64,000 bases of DNA from Propionibacteriaceae bacterium (GTDB taxonomy: Bacteria > Actinomycetota > Actinomycetes > Propionibacteriales > Propionibacteriaceae): positions 83,926-147,925 of the forward strand of contig JADKFR010000008.1 in NCBI GenBank assembly GCA_016717345.1, written 5' to 3'. A program made the position numbers and the translations under genes. Under the pieces are notes generated by a model that saw nothing but the letters and a program-made list of their open reading frames with translations, was not told the DNA's origin and did no database searches. Of this stretch, positions 9,359 to 18,281 are shown in pieces (position 1 is the stretch's first letter; every line of letters starts with the position of its first letter).

Positions 9359-10384
9359 TCACCCCGGGGACGCGGTGCTGCCCCGAATCACGAGGGCCGG
9401 CGGCAGGTTGACCATGCCTTTGGGGACGGCTTCACCCTCGATCAACTGCAGCAGCAACTCGACGCAGCGCTGGCCCAGGGCGTCGAAGTCCTGGCGCACG
9501 GTCGTCAGGCCCGGGAAGTAGAACGGAGAGTCCGGGGTGTCGTCGAAGCCCACGAGGCTGATCGGACGGGGGCACCCCACCCCCTGCTCGTGCATGGCGT
9601 GCAGCACTCCGAGCGACATCTCGTCATTGGCGACGAAGGCGGCGGTGACCTCCGGATGCTTCAGCAGTTCCAGGCCCATGGCGTAGCCCGAGGCGGCCGA
9701 CCAGTCGCCCGCCAGCATCGGCGGCTCCGGGGCTCCGGCCGCCGCCAGCGCCTCCCGCCACCCAGCGATCCGTTCGTGGGATTCTCGCCAGGCCCCGGGG
9801 CCTGCCAGGTGCCACACCGTGGTGTGCCCCAGCCCCAGCAGGTGCTCGGTGGCGAGCCGGCCACCCAGTCGGTGGTCGGTGCTGACGTTGGGGAAGGAAT
9901 CACTGCTGCCCGCCTGCATTCCCACCATCGGCATCGCCAGCGATCCACCCCCGCTACCGCCGTGGATCAGCGGTTGCACCAGTACGACCCCGTCGCAGGA
10001 GCGGGTTCGCATCAGGTTCGCCGCTGCCTCGACGGCGGTCTCCGTCGGGTTCTCCAAGGTGGTGATGGTCACTGAGTAGCCGGCGGCATCGGCGGCCCGT
10101 TCGATGCCGCGCAACGCCGCGCGCGGGCCGTACAACATGGTGTCGACCGTGAGCACACCGATGGAGCGTGATCGACCGCTGGCCAGCCCGCGGGCCAGCA
10201 GGTTCGGACGGTAGTTCAACGACTCCATGGCCGCGTGCACCCGGTCTCGGGTCGCGGGAGCCACCTTCGCGTGGGAGTTGATGACCCGCGAAACGGTCAT
10301 GGTCGACACGCCGGCCAGCTTCGCGACATCGCTCAGGGTGGAGGCTCTTGTGCCAGATTCGGCGACGACCCAGTTGTCGCTCAT
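9359..10384 (-). CDS. LacI-family transcriptional regulator
   Basis: 341 residues. The N-terminal LacI helix-turn-helix reads TLSDVAKLAGVSTMTVSRVIN with hinge helix YRPNLLARGLASGRS. The rest is a periplasmic-binding-type effector domain (IGVLTVDT..., FVANDEMSLGVL, LVGFDDTP). The effector is unknown, and no sugar-utilisation operon adjoins it. The start at MSDNWVV is chosen because upstream residues look non-coding. There is no Shine-Dalgarno, but TACGCT (10392-10397 on this strand) ends seven bases before the ATG, consistent with a leaderless message. It interrupts the otherwise familiar ppk-mutT1-pst order. Confidence 0.9.
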   Translation of the reverse strand: MSDNWVVAESGTRASTLSDVAKLAGVSTMTVSRVINSHAKVAPATRDRVHAAMESLNYRPNLLARGLASGRSRSIGVLTVDTMLYGPRAALRGIERAADAAGYSVTITTLENPTETAVEAAANLMRTRSCDGVVLVQPLIHGGSGGGSLAMPMVGMQAGSSDSFPNVSTDHRLGGRLATEHLLGLGHTTVWHLAGPGAWRESHERIAGWREALAAAGAPEPPMLAGDWSAASGYAMGLELLKHPEVTAAFVANDEMSLGVLHAMHEQGVGCPRPISLVGFDDTPDSPFYFPGLTTVRQDFDALGQRCVELLLQLIEGEAVPKGMVNLPPALVIRGSTASPG

Positions 10385-10484
10385 GGGTGTTAGCGTATTA
10401 CATCGCTGGGCAGGCTGGGCGCAGACTGGTGCCCACCCGCGCGGGACCCGGCCTGTCAAGGGGGCCGCCACGCCGTCGGCGGCA

Positions 10485-10528
10485 ATTCACCCGCCGTTCA
10501 CCCACTCGGCCCCAACCGGTCAAACGGC
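10485..10528 (+). promoter_or_regulatory. PHO box: 11-bp direct repeats upstream of pstS
   Basis: Four adjacent 11-bp units lie about 60-100 bp before pstS: ATTCACCCGCC (10485-10495), GTTCACCCACT (10496-10506), a degenerate unit (10507-10517) and GGTCAAACGGC (10518-10528). Units 1, 2 and 4 fit the actinobacterial PhoP consensus G(G/T)TCAYYYR with exact 11-bp phasing. PhoP activation of pstSCAB under phosphate starvation is the expected role. phoP itself is not in this window. Confidence 0.7.
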
Positions 10529-10586
10529 GCTGGCACGTTAGGTGGCAGAGCAACCGCTCGCCTGTACCCCTCGTGAAGGAAATCGC

Positions 10587-11672
10587 GTGAGAATCACTCC
10601 GTTCGCCTCCTCCCTGGTGGCTCTGGCCGCCGCCGTGAGCCTGGCTGGATGCGCCGCCAATGAGGCCGCTCCGGCCGGTAGCGCGGCCGCCACCTCCTCC
10701 GGCGCCACCCTGACCGGCAAAGGCTCGTCGGCGATGAAGGCAGCCCAGGAGAAGTGGGTCGCTGACTTCCAGACCGCCAACTCCGGCGTCACCGTCAACT
10801 ACTCCCCCGAAGGCTCCGGCGCCGGGCGCTCGGCCTTCATCGCCGGAGCCGCCCAGTTCGCGGGCTCCGACCGTGCGCTCAAGGACGAAGAGATGGGCGC
10901 CGGGAAGTTCGCCGGCTGCGCCGCTGACTCCAGTGCCCTGAACCTGCCGGTCTATGTGTCCCCGATCGCCATCATCTTCAACATCGAAGGCGTCGACTCC
11001 CTGACGCTCGACCCGGCCACGGCCGCCGGCATCTTCGCCGGCAAGATCACCACGTGGAACGATCCGGCCATCGCCAAGACGAACCCCGGCGTCACCCTGC
11101 CGGACGGGAACATCACCGCGGTGCACCGCGCTGACGATTCCGGCACCACCAGCAACTTCACCGACACTCTCAATGCCCTGGCCCCCACGGTCTGGACCGA
11201 GGCAGCGTCTGACGCCTGGCCCGCCGCCATCGGCGGCGAAGCGGCCACGGGCACCTCCGGGGTCGTGGGCGCCGTCACCAACGGCACGAACACCATCGGG
11301 TACGCCGACGCCTCCCAGGCGGCCAAGTTGGGTCATGTCACCCTGCTCGTCGACGGGAAGAAGCTGACCCCGACCGCCGACGCCGCGTCCAAGATCGTGG
11401 ACGCCTCCCCGCTGGTCAAGGGACGCGCCACCAATGACTTGGCACTCAAGCTGGATCGCACCTCCGAGGGTGCCTACCCCGCGGTGCTGGTGTCCTACGT
11501 GATCGTCTGCGAGACCTACCAGGACTCCGCTACGGCGAAGCTGGTCAAGGACTACGTTGGCTACATCGCCTCCTCGGCCGGCCAGCAGTCCGCCGCGACG
11601 GCCGCCGGTTCGGCACCGTTGTCCAGCGCCTTCCAGGCCAAGGTCAAGGCAGCGGTCGATTCGATCAAGTGA
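10587..11672 (+). CDS. pstS: Phosphate ABC transporter substrate-binding lipoprotein
   Basis: 361 residues. Lipoprotein signal with lipobox LAGC (Cys22), so it is anchored outside the membrane, where it captures inorganic phosphate for PstCAB. Phosphate-binding PstS motifs are visible: GKGSSAMK near the N-terminus, GSGAGRSAF, FAGSDRAL and DDSGTTSNF. The GTG at 10587 is chosen because GAAGGA lies seven bases upstream and it gives a clean signal peptide; an earlier in-frame start adds polar residues. It is first gene of the pst operon, behind a PHO box and followed by a strong hairpin. Confidence 0.95.
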   Translation: MRITPFASSLVALAAAVSLAGCAANEAAPAGSAAATSSGATLTGKGSSAMKAAQEKWVADFQTANSGVTVNYSPEGSGAGRSAFIAGAAQFAGSDRALKDEEMGAGKFAGCAADSSALNLPVYVSPIAIIFNIEGVDSLTLDPATAAGIFAGKITTWNDPAIAKTNPGVTLPDGNITAVHRADDSGTTSNFTDTLNALAPTVWTEAASDAWPAAIGGEAATGTSGVVGAVTNGTNTIGYADASQAAKLGHVTLLVDGKKLTPTADAASKIVDASPLVKGRATNDLALKLDRTSEGAYPAVLVSYVIVCETYQDSATAKLVKDYVGYIASSAGQQSAATAAGSAPLSSAFQAKVKAAVDSIK

Positions 11673-11679
11673 CGACGCC

Positions 11680-11715
11680 GACGTGGGGATGGTGGACTTC
11701 CACCATCGCCACGTC
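11680..11715 (+). terminator. Long intercistronic hairpin between pstS and pstC
   Basis: A 17-bp stem with one mismatch and a 2-base loop: 11680-11696 pairs with 11699-11715. No T-run follows, so it looks like a partial terminator or RNA-stabilising stem. It would allow far more PstS than PstCAB from a single transcript, as is usual for binding proteins. Confidence 0.65.
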
Positions 11716-11751
11716 GTTGCCTCACCACGAGATCCGTCCAGAAAGAAGCTC

Positions 11752-12753
11752 ATGTCGATGACCCGACCTGTGACGCACGAGACAGTCACCGAATCCGGCG
11801 ACCAGGGCGGTCCCGGAGTGCAGGCAACGGCCGCCGACGACAAGCGACGTGTCGGGGACTCGGTCTTCCGCCTGCTGGCCACCGGCTCGGGCCTCACCAT
11901 CCTGGTGATCCTGGCGTTGGTGGCGGCCTTCCTGGTGATCCAGGGCTCACCGGCCCTCCTGGCTCCGGCAGAGACCCTGAAGACCCAGGGCTACGGCGAG
12001 TTCGCCGCCTGGGTGGCCCCGTTCGCCTTCGGGACGGTGTGGGCCGCGATCCTCGCCCTGGCGATGGCGGTCCCCGTCGCGATCGGGATCGCCCTGTTCA
12101 TCTCGCACTACGCCCCGCGCGCCATCGCGCAGCCGTTGGGCTACGTGATCGACCTGCTCGCCGCCGTCCCCTCGGTCGTCTTCGGCCTGTGGGGCACCAG
12201 CGTGCTGGCCGTCGCCACCCAGCCGTTGTACCTGTGGCTGAACACCCACCTGTCCTGGATCCCGTTCTTCGGGGGCCAGGCTTCGGGAACCGGCCGCACC
12301 ATCCTCACGGCCGCTGTCGTGCTGGCCGTCATGGTGCTTCCGATCACGACGTCGATGTGTCGCGAGGTCTTCCTGCAGGCACCCAGACTCCATGAGGAGG
12401 CGGCCCTCGCCCTCGGCGCCACCCGCTGGGAGATGATCAGGATGGCTGTGCTGCCGTTCGCCCGTCCGGGCATCGTGGCAGCGGTCATGCTGGGCCTGGG
12501 ACGAGCCCTGGGCGAAACGATGGCGGTCGCGATGGTGATGTCCGGCGGCCGGAACATCACGTTCCAGGTGCTCACCTCGAACAACCCGAACACGATCGCA
12601 GCCACGATCGCCCAGAACTTCCCCGAGGCCTTCGGGTTGAAGACCAACCAACTCGTCGCCGCCGGCCTGATCCTGTTCCTGATCACTCTGGTCGTCAACA
12701 TGCTTGCGCGGTGGATCGTGGCCCGCCGGGCCGAGTACTCAGGAGCCAACTGA
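11752..12753 (+). CDS. pstC: Phosphate ABC transporter permease PstC
   Basis: 333 residues with six predicted membrane helices. It forms half of the phosphate channel with PstA. The ABC-permease coupling segment is EEAALALGATRWEMIRMAVLP near residue 220. The hydrophobic core starts about residue 42 (SGLTILVILALVAAF) after a polar N-terminus typical of PstC. ATG at 11752 follows AGAAAGAAG; a second ATG two codons later is an alternative. The stop shares its last base with the pstA start (TGATG). Confidence 0.95.
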   Translation: MSMTRPVTHETVTESGDQGGPGVQATAADDKRRVGDSVFRLLATGSGLTILVILALVAAFLVIQGSPALLAPAETLKTQGYGEFAAWVAPFAFGTVWAAILALAMAVPVAIGIALFISHYAPRAIAQPLGYVIDLLAAVPSVVFGLWGTSVLAVATQPLYLWLNTHLSWIPFFGGQASGTGRTILTAAVVLAVMVLPITTSMCREVFLQAPRLHEEAALALGATRWEMIRMAVLPFARPGIVAAVMLGLGRALGETMAVAMVMSGGRNITFQVLTSNNPNTIAATIAQNFPEAFGLKTNQLVAAGLILFLITLVVNMLARWIVARRAEYSGAN

Positions 12754-13823
12754 TGAGCGCCGTCACCCTCCGTCCGCTGCGCAGCGACACCCTCACCGCC
12801 GGACGGCTACCCCGCTGGTCCGTCCCCGTGGCCATCGTGGGCAGCCTCCTGATCGGGTACCTGATCGCCGACGGGCTGCAGGAGAGCCCCAACCTGGCGC
12901 TGGTCGCCGGGCTGGGCTTCGTGCTGTTCCTGGTGACGATGGAGGTCGCGACCAGGCTCGTCGAGGGACGCCGCCAGGCCTCCGACCGGCGCGCCACCCA
13001 CCTGGTCACCGCGGCCTTCGTGCTGGCGCTGGTGCCGCTGGGCTCGGTGCTGTGGGAGGCGATCAGTCAGGGGATCGGGCGCCTGGACGCCACCTTCTTC
13101 AGCTATTCGATGCGCAACGTCGTCGGGGCGGGCGGTGGGGCGGCCCACGCCATCACAGGGACCCTGTGGATCACCGGACTGGCCGCGCTGATCTCGGTGC
13201 CGATCGGCCTGATGACCGCGATCTACCTGGCCGAGTACGGCTCCGGCAACCGGACCGCGAAGGCGATCACGTTCTTCGTCGACGTGATGACCGGCATCCC
13301 GTCCATCGTCGCGGGCCTGTTCGCCTATTCGCTGATGGCGATGATCTTCGGGCCGGGTTCGGTGTTCGGGTTCTCGGGCTCCATTGCGCTCTCCGTGCTG
13401 ATGATCCCGGTGGTGGTGCGCTCCTGCGAGGAGCTGCTGCGCCTCGTCCCGAACGAGCTGCGGGAAGCCGCCTACGCCCTCGGCGTGCCGAAGTGGATCA
13501 CCATCGTCCGGATCGTGCTGCCGACGGCCATCTCGGGCCTGGTGTCGGGCATCATCCTGGCCATCGCCCGGGTGATCGGCGAGACCGCGCCGCTGATGAT
13601 CGCGGCCGGCTTCACCGCAAGCCTGAACAACAACCTGCTCGACAACCCGATGATGACCCTGCCGGTCTTCGTCTACGACTCGTACGCCCACCCGGGCTCC
13701 GACGTCACCCCCTACCTGGACCGGGCCTGGGCGGGCGCGCTGACCCTGATCCTGATCGTCATGCTGCTCAACCTCATCGGCCGGCTCGTGGCCCGCCGCT
13801 TCGCACCCAAGACCGGTCGCTGA
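12753..13823 (+). CDS. pstA: Phosphate ABC transporter permease PstA
   Basis: 356 residues, about eight hydrophobic segments; six form the permease core and two extra lie at the N-terminus, as in many actinobacterial PstA proteins. The coupling loop is LREAAYALGVPKWITIVRIVLP near residue 240, and SGIILAIARVIGETAPLM follows. The start is fixed by the one-base overlap with the pstC stop. It pairs with PstC, and PstB supplies the ATPase. Confidence 0.95.
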   Translation: MSAVTLRPLRSDTLTAGRLPRWSVPVAIVGSLLIGYLIADGLQESPNLALVAGLGFVLFLVTMEVATRLVEGRRQASDRRATHLVTAAFVLALVPLGSVLWEAISQGIGRLDATFFSYSMRNVVGAGGGAAHAITGTLWITGLAALISVPIGLMTAIYLAEYGSGNRTAKAITFFVDVMTGIPSIVAGLFAYSLMAMIFGPGSVFGFSGSIALSVLMIPVVVRSCEELLRLVPNELREAAYALGVPKWITIVRIVLPTAISGLVSGIILAIARVIGETAPLMIAAGFTASLNNNLLDNPMMTLPVFVYDSYAHPGSDVTPYLDRAWAGALTLILIVMLLNLIGRLVARRFAPKTGR

Positions 13824-13842
13824 CCTGCAAGGAGTCCCACCC

Positions 13843-14622
13843 ATGTCCAAGCGCATTGATGTCACCGACCTCAACGTCTACTACGGCAAGTTCCGGGCGG
13901 TGGAGGACGTCACGATGACCATCGAACCCAAGTCCGTGACCGCGTTCATCGGCCCGTCCGGGTGCGGCAAGTCGACCCTGTTGCGCACCCTCAACCGGAT
14001 GCATGAGGTGATCAACGGGGCCACCGTCGAGGGGGAGGTGCTGTTGGACGGCGAGAACCTCTACGGCCCCGGCGTCGACCCGGTGCGGGTCCGCCGCCAG
14101 ATCGGCATGGTGTTCCAGCGCCCCAACCCGTTCCCCACGATGTCGATCAAGGAGAACGTCCTGGCCGGCATCACCTTGAACAACGCCCGCCTGCCGGCGG
14201 CCCGCAAGGACGAGATCGTCGAGAACTCGCTGCGTGGCGCCAACCTGTGGGAGGAGGTCAAGAACCGCCTCGACCTGCCCGGTTCGGGGCTCTCGGGCGG
14301 CCAGCAGCAGCGGCTGTGCATCGCCCGGGCGATCGCGATGGAGCCCGAGGTGCTGCTGATGGACGAGCCGTGCTCGGCCCTCGACCCGATCTCCACCCTG
14401 GCGATCGAGGACCTCATCGGGCAGCTGAAGAACACCTACACGATCGTGATCGTCACCCACAACATGCAGCAGGCGGCCCGGGTCTCCGACACGACAGCGT
14501 TCTTCAACATCGCCGGCACCGGCGCCCCCGGCAAGCTGATCGAGATGGGCGACACCGACAAGATCTTCTCCACCCCCGACCTGAAGGTGACCGAGGACTA
14601 CATCTCGGGTCGCTTCGGGTGA
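13843..14622 (+). CDS. pstB: Phosphate ABC transporter ATP-binding protein PstB
   Basis: 259 residues. Walker A GPSGCGKST near residue 40, ABC signature LSGGQQQR near residue 152, Walker B LLMDEPCSALDP, and H-loop VTHNMQQA. The PstB-specific LRTLNRMHE segment follows Walker A. A clear AAGGAG sits before the ATG. It energises phosphate import through PstCA. No phoU follows; the next gene is unrelated. Confidence 0.97.
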   Translation: MSKRIDVTDLNVYYGKFRAVEDVTMTIEPKSVTAFIGPSGCGKSTLLRTLNRMHEVINGATVEGEVLLDGENLYGPGVDPVRVRRQIGMVFQRPNPFPTMSIKENVLAGITLNNARLPAARKDEIVENSLRGANLWEEVKNRLDLPGSGLSGGQQQRLCIARAIAMEPEVLLMDEPCSALDPISTLAIEDLIGQLKNTYTIVIVTHNMQQAARVSDTTAFFNIAGTGAPGKLIEMGDTDKIFSTPDLKVTEDYISGRFG

Positions 14623-14674
14623 CCAGCTGCCGCCTCCCGAGGGGCGCACAGGGGCCCCCACTAGACTCTGGCCC

Positions 14675-15559
14675 GTGAGCGCACCTGGTTGGTATCCGGA
14701 TCCGGGCGGCCAGCCCGGCATGTACCGCTTCTGGACGGGGACGGCCTGGACGGCGACCATCACGGCCAACCCGGCCGCAACCCCTCCACCGACATCGGGC
14801 GGCCCAGTGGGAAGACCTGGCGGGCAGCCCGGGCAGCCCGGCGGGGACCGGCGGCGCCTCAGCCTTGGCTGGGTGGCCGGCGGGCTCGCGGCGCTGGTCG
14901 CCCTGGGCCTGATCGTGTGGCTCGTCACCCAGGGGATCGGGCGGCTCAGCAACGGCGAGGATCCGTTCCCCACCGGCGGGCAGGCCAGCCAGAACGTCTG
15001 CCCCAAGGTCGACAGCACGCAGGAGACGACGCCCCCCGCCCAACGCAACGACGGTCGCGTCCATGGGGGCAAGCTCTCCTACCCGATGCTGGGCGACCCG
15101 TGGGGGTCGGTGCAGGGCGACAACCGGGTCCCGTTCGGTCGCGATGTGGCCGAACAGATCGTGATGGTGGAGCCGAACTATGACGGGCTCGGCGCCAATT
15201 GGGTGGCCTCGGTCCTCGTCGGCGAACTGGTCGCCGGCGACGGCTTCTTCAGCCCGCAGGAGGGCTCCCAGATCGTCATGAAGTGCGTCGTGGGCGAGTT
15301 CTACGGCGACGCCGTCGTCCAGCGTGACGACAAGGTCTCCAAGGCCACGACCGTGGACGGGCATGACGCCTGGCTGGTCGAGTCCCACCTCAGCTTCGAC
15401 ATCGCCGGCCTCCAGACCAAGGGGGAGCTGGCGATCGTGGTGATCGTCGACACGGGTGCGGATTCCGCGTCCCTCTATTACGCGTCCATCCCGGACACCG
15501 TCCCGGAGTTGGTGGACGACGCCCGTTCAGTCCTCAAGCAGCTCACCGTCGACTCCTGA
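14675..15559 (+). CDS. DUF2510 membrane protein of unknown function
   Basis: 294 residues. The N-terminus is a DUF2510 motif (PGWYPDPGGQPGMYRFWTG), followed by a Gly/Pro-rich linker, one membrane helix at about residues 68-88 (WVAGGLAALVALGLIVWLV) and a roughly 190-residue extracytoplasmic domain. DUF2510 is common in actinobacterial membrane proteins and tells little about function. The GTG lies seven bases after TAGACT (14662-14667), with no Shine-Dalgarno, so the message may be leaderless. It converges with the GH3 lipoprotein gene. Confidence 0.75.
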   Translation: MSAPGWYPDPGGQPGMYRFWTGTAWTATITANPAATPPPTSGGPVGRPGGQPGQPGGDRRRLSLGWVAGGLAALVALGLIVWLVTQGIGRLSNGEDPFPTGGQASQNVCPKVDSTQETTPPAQRNDGRVHGGKLSYPMLGDPWGSVQGDNRVPFGRDVAEQIVMVEPNYDGLGANWVASVLVGELVAGDGFFSPQEGSQIVMKCVVGEFYGDAVVQRDDKVSKATTVDGHDAWLVESHLSFDIAGLQTKGELAIVVIVDTGADSASLYYASIPDTVPELVDDARSVLKQLTVDS

Positions 15560-15582
15560 CCCGTCCGAACGCGGCCCGAAGG

Positions 15583-16803
15583 TCAGCCGCAATCGACCAG
15601 GCCGTGAGCCCGCTTCAGCGCGAGCACCGTGGTGGCCGCCTGGGTGACCCGCTCATCGAACTCCGGGTCGGCCTCGGCGGCCTTGATCAGGCCCGCGGCC
15701 AGGGACGGGACCAGCCCTGGAGTCACGGTGATGGCCAGGTCGCCCCCGGCCGCCACGAAGTCACGGGCCCGGCGCGATACCGGGACGCCGCGCAGCGCCC
15801 GGGCAGCACCCACGTCATCGCTCACCACAACCCCCTTGAAGCCCCACTCCCCCAGGATGCCGATCACCTTCGGGGAGAACAGGGCGGGCCGCCGGGCATC
15901 GATGCGCGCGTAGTAGGCCGAGGACACCATGACGGCCGCCACCTCTGCCTCCACGGCGTCCCGGAAGGGCGCCAGCCCCGGACTGGTGGCGGTGGTGACG
16001 GTGTCCACCACCCGGGCCACGAAGTCGGTGTTGCCGGTCACCTCACCCAGGCCAGGGAAGTGCTTGACGGCCGACGACACCCCGCCGGCTCGCATGCCGT
16101 CGGCGAAGGCAGTCACCTTGGCCGACACCACCTCGGGCTGGGAGCCGTAGCCGCGTCCCAACCGTCCCACCGGCTGGTTTGTCGACTGCTTGGCTGCCGG
16201 AACGACATCGGCCACCGGCGCGAGATTGAGGTGGACGCCCGCGGCTGCCAGTTCTTCGGCCCAGCGTTGCGACCGACTCCGCAGGGCTTCATCGCTGAGC
16301 TTCGCCTGCTTGGCGGCTGAGGGGATCGTGGTGAAGCCTGGGCCGGTCAGCCGCTGGACCAGGCCGCCCTCCTGGTCGACGGCCACCAGCAGGCCCGTCT
16401 CGCCGGCCAGCTTCGCCAGCGCCGCCGTGCGGGTGGCCGTCCGCTTCACCCCCTCGCTGGAGGAACCCATCAGGATCACCGAGCCCGCGTGGTAGGTCGT
16501 GATCGCCTTCCGCTCCGCGGCGTCCAGGGTGCCCGAGACGCCGACCATCAACAACTGCCCTGCCCGCTCGCGAAGGCTGAGGCCCTCGGCGGTGGCCCGG
16601 CAGGTGGCCACCGGCGGCTCGGCGCTGGTCGGCGTCACCGACGCTGCGTGTGACGGTGACGCCGTCCCGGAGGCGGTGGGCAGGGACGACGACGGGGTCG
16701 GGACAACGGGCGTGGCCGCCGTGCACCCAGCCACCGCGACAGCGAGGGCCAGCGCCAGCCCGACGCCGGCCGGCGCGAGGGTCCTGCGGGAGCGTCGGAT
16801 CAC
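15583..16803 (-). CDS. Glycoside hydrolase family 3 lipoprotein (NagZ-like beta-N-acetylhexosaminidase)
   Basis: 406 residues. Signal peptide with lipobox VAGC (Cys27), a Ser/Thr/Pro-rich linker, then a GH3 TIM barrel: LLMVGVSG, VAVDQEGGLVQRL, GVHLNLAPVADVV, VKHFPGLGEVTGNTDF and the nucleophile segment VVVSDDVGA. NagZ enzymes release N-acetylglucosamine from cell-wall fragments. Here it would act on the outer face of the membrane. The canonical D-S-H general-acid loop after KHFPGxG is replaced by GNTDF, so the acid catalyst must differ. The GTG overlaps the mtr stop (GTGA). Confidence 0.85.
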   Translation of the reverse strand: MIRRSRRTLAPAGVGLALALAVAVAGCTAATPVVPTPSSSLPTASGTASPSHAASVTPTSAEPPVATCRATAEGLSLRERAGQLLMVGVSGTLDAAERKAITTYHAGSVILMGSSSEGVKRTATRTAALAKLAGETGLLVAVDQEGGLVQRLTGPGFTTIPSAAKQAKLSDEALRSRSQRWAEELAAAGVHLNLAPVADVVPAAKQSTNQPVGRLGRGYGSQPEVVSAKVTAFADGMRAGGVSSAVKHFPGLGEVTGNTDFVARVVDTVTTATSPGLAPFRDAVEAEVAAVMVSSAYYARIDARRPALFSPKVIGILGEWGFKGVVVSDDVGAARALRGVPVSRRARDFVAAGGDLAITVTPGLVPSLAAGLIKAAEADPEFDERVTQAATTVLALKRAHGLVDCG

Positions 16804-18194
16804 GCGAGCGGGAGGTCGAGCAACGCGTTCTCGACCACCTCGGCCAGCGCGGGGTGGATCCAGTACTGGCCACGGGCCAGGCTGCGCGCGTCCTGCCCGA
16901 AGCTCATGGCCTGGATCAGCGGCTGGACGAGGTTGGCCGCGTCCGGTCCGATCACGTGGCCGCCGAGCAGCAGGCCGGTGTCGGGGTCGGCGATCACCTT
17001 GACGAAGTGGTCGGTGTCCTCCATCGCCCAGCCGTAGGCGACGTCGCCGTACTCGCGGGTCGCCGTCACATAGCGGACGCCGGCCTCACGAAGGTCCTGC
17101 TCCGTCCGTCCCACCCAGGCGAGCTGAGGACCGCTGAACACGGCCTGCGGGATGAAGCGGTGGTCGCTGCTGATCAGGTCGTCGGGATGCAGCAGGTTGT
17201 GGCGGACGACCCGCGCCTCGTGGTTGGCGACATGCTTGAGTTGACGCGGGCTCGACAGGTCTCCGAGGGCGTAGATGCCCTCAACGTTGGTGCGCTGGTG
17301 GGCGTCGACCACCACCCGACCGTCTTCGTCGACGGCGACGCCGGTGGCGGCCACGTCGAGGGTGTCGCTGTTGGGGATCCGGCCCATGGCGAACAACACC
17401 TGCTCGCCGATGAAGGAGTATTCGACCTCGTCGGGGTCGGCCGTACTCACCTCGACGCCACCGCTGACAGGGTCGAGCGCGGTCACGCTCTGGCCCAGAC
17501 GCAGGGTGAGGCGCCGGCTCAGCAGGCTGGTGAAGCGGGCGGAGACGGCCTCGTCCGCCAGGCGCAGCAATCGGTCGCCTCGGTGCAGCAGGGTCACCGC
17601 GGTGCCGAAGGCGGCGAAGACGTGGGCGAACTCGGCGGCCACGCTGCCGCCCCCGACGATCACCAGGCTCTCGGGCAGGCTCGGCAGGCGCATGATCGAC
17701 TCCGAGGTGTGGACCCGCCCCGCGCAGGCGGGGTCGTCGAGACCGGGGATGTCCGGCAGCCTGGGACGTGACCCCGCGGCCAGCACGAACGCGTCGGCGG
17801 TGATCTCCTCGTCGCCGACCGCCAGCACCTTGGGACCCACGAACCGGGCGTTGTGGCGGAAGAGGGTGACATGCTCGTTGCTCTCGCGGTAGCGCTCGCC
17901 CGAGCCCGTGATGGGGTCGATCCGTCCGAAGATCCGGGCCTGGATGTCGGCCCACCGGGCGGTCACCGGCCCGGTGTCGATGCCCAGCGCAGCAGCGTGC
18001 CGGGCGGACTCGGCGATATCAGCCGGGTGGGCGAACATCTTGGTGGGGATGCAGCCGGCGTTCAGGCATGTCCCACCGAAGCGCTCGGCGCCGTCCACCA
18101 GCGCGACGGAACGGTTTCGAAACCTCTTGTCGATCAGGGAATTCCCGGTGCCGGAGCCGATGACGCACAGATCGAAGTGCTGCATGCCCTGCAT
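16800..18194 (-). CDS. mtr: Mycothione reductase
   Basis: 464 residues. NADPH-dependent flavoprotein that reduces mycothiol disulfide. FAD-binding CVIGSGTGNSLID at the N-terminus, redox-active disulfide in GGTCLNAGCIPTK, NAD(P)-binding VIVGGGSVAAEFAHVFAAFG, FAD segment GIYALGDLS, and the C-terminal interface motif YWIHPALAEVVENALL with the catalytic His. GTGN and FRNRSVALVDG are characteristic of Mtr rather than glutathione reductase. Two starts are possible (18194, MQGMQHF; 18185, MQHF); neither has a strong ribosome site. Upstream lies the repeat island. It overlaps the GH3 gene. Confidence 0.93.
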   Translation of the reverse strand: MQGMQHFDLCVIGSGTGNSLIDKRFRNRSVALVDGAERFGGTCLNAGCIPTKMFAHPADIAESARHAAALGIDTGPVTARWADIQARIFGRIDPITGSGERYRESNEHVTLFRHNARFVGPKVLAVGDEEITADAFVLAAGSRPRLPDIPGLDDPACAGRVHTSESIMRLPSLPESLVIVGGGSVAAEFAHVFAAFGTAVTLLHRGDRLLRLADEAVSARFTSLLSRRLTLRLGQSVTALDPVSGGVEVSTADPDEVEYSFIGEQVLFAMGRIPNSDTLDVAATGVAVDEDGRVVVDAHQRTNVEGIYALGDLSSPRQLKHVANHEARVVRHNLLHPDDLISSDHRFIPQAVFSGPQLAWVGRTEQDLREAGVRYVTATREYGDVAYGWAMEDTDHFVKVIADPDTGLLLGGHVIGPDAANLVQPLIQAMSFGQDARSLARGQYWIHPALAEVVENALLDLPLA

Positions 18195-18281
18195 TGTTCC
18201 ACGGACCCAGAGCACTTCGGCCTCGGCCCGCCCCTCCTCCCTGACGCGGACCTCCCGACCGATGGCGACCTTGCGCCCCGT

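Noticed and set aside
8891..10075. Continuation of the Nudix frame as a 539-residue protein
   Set aside because: Homology ends at the C5 run. The rest reads through the phosphatase domain and antisense to the LacI gene in a non-coding frame.
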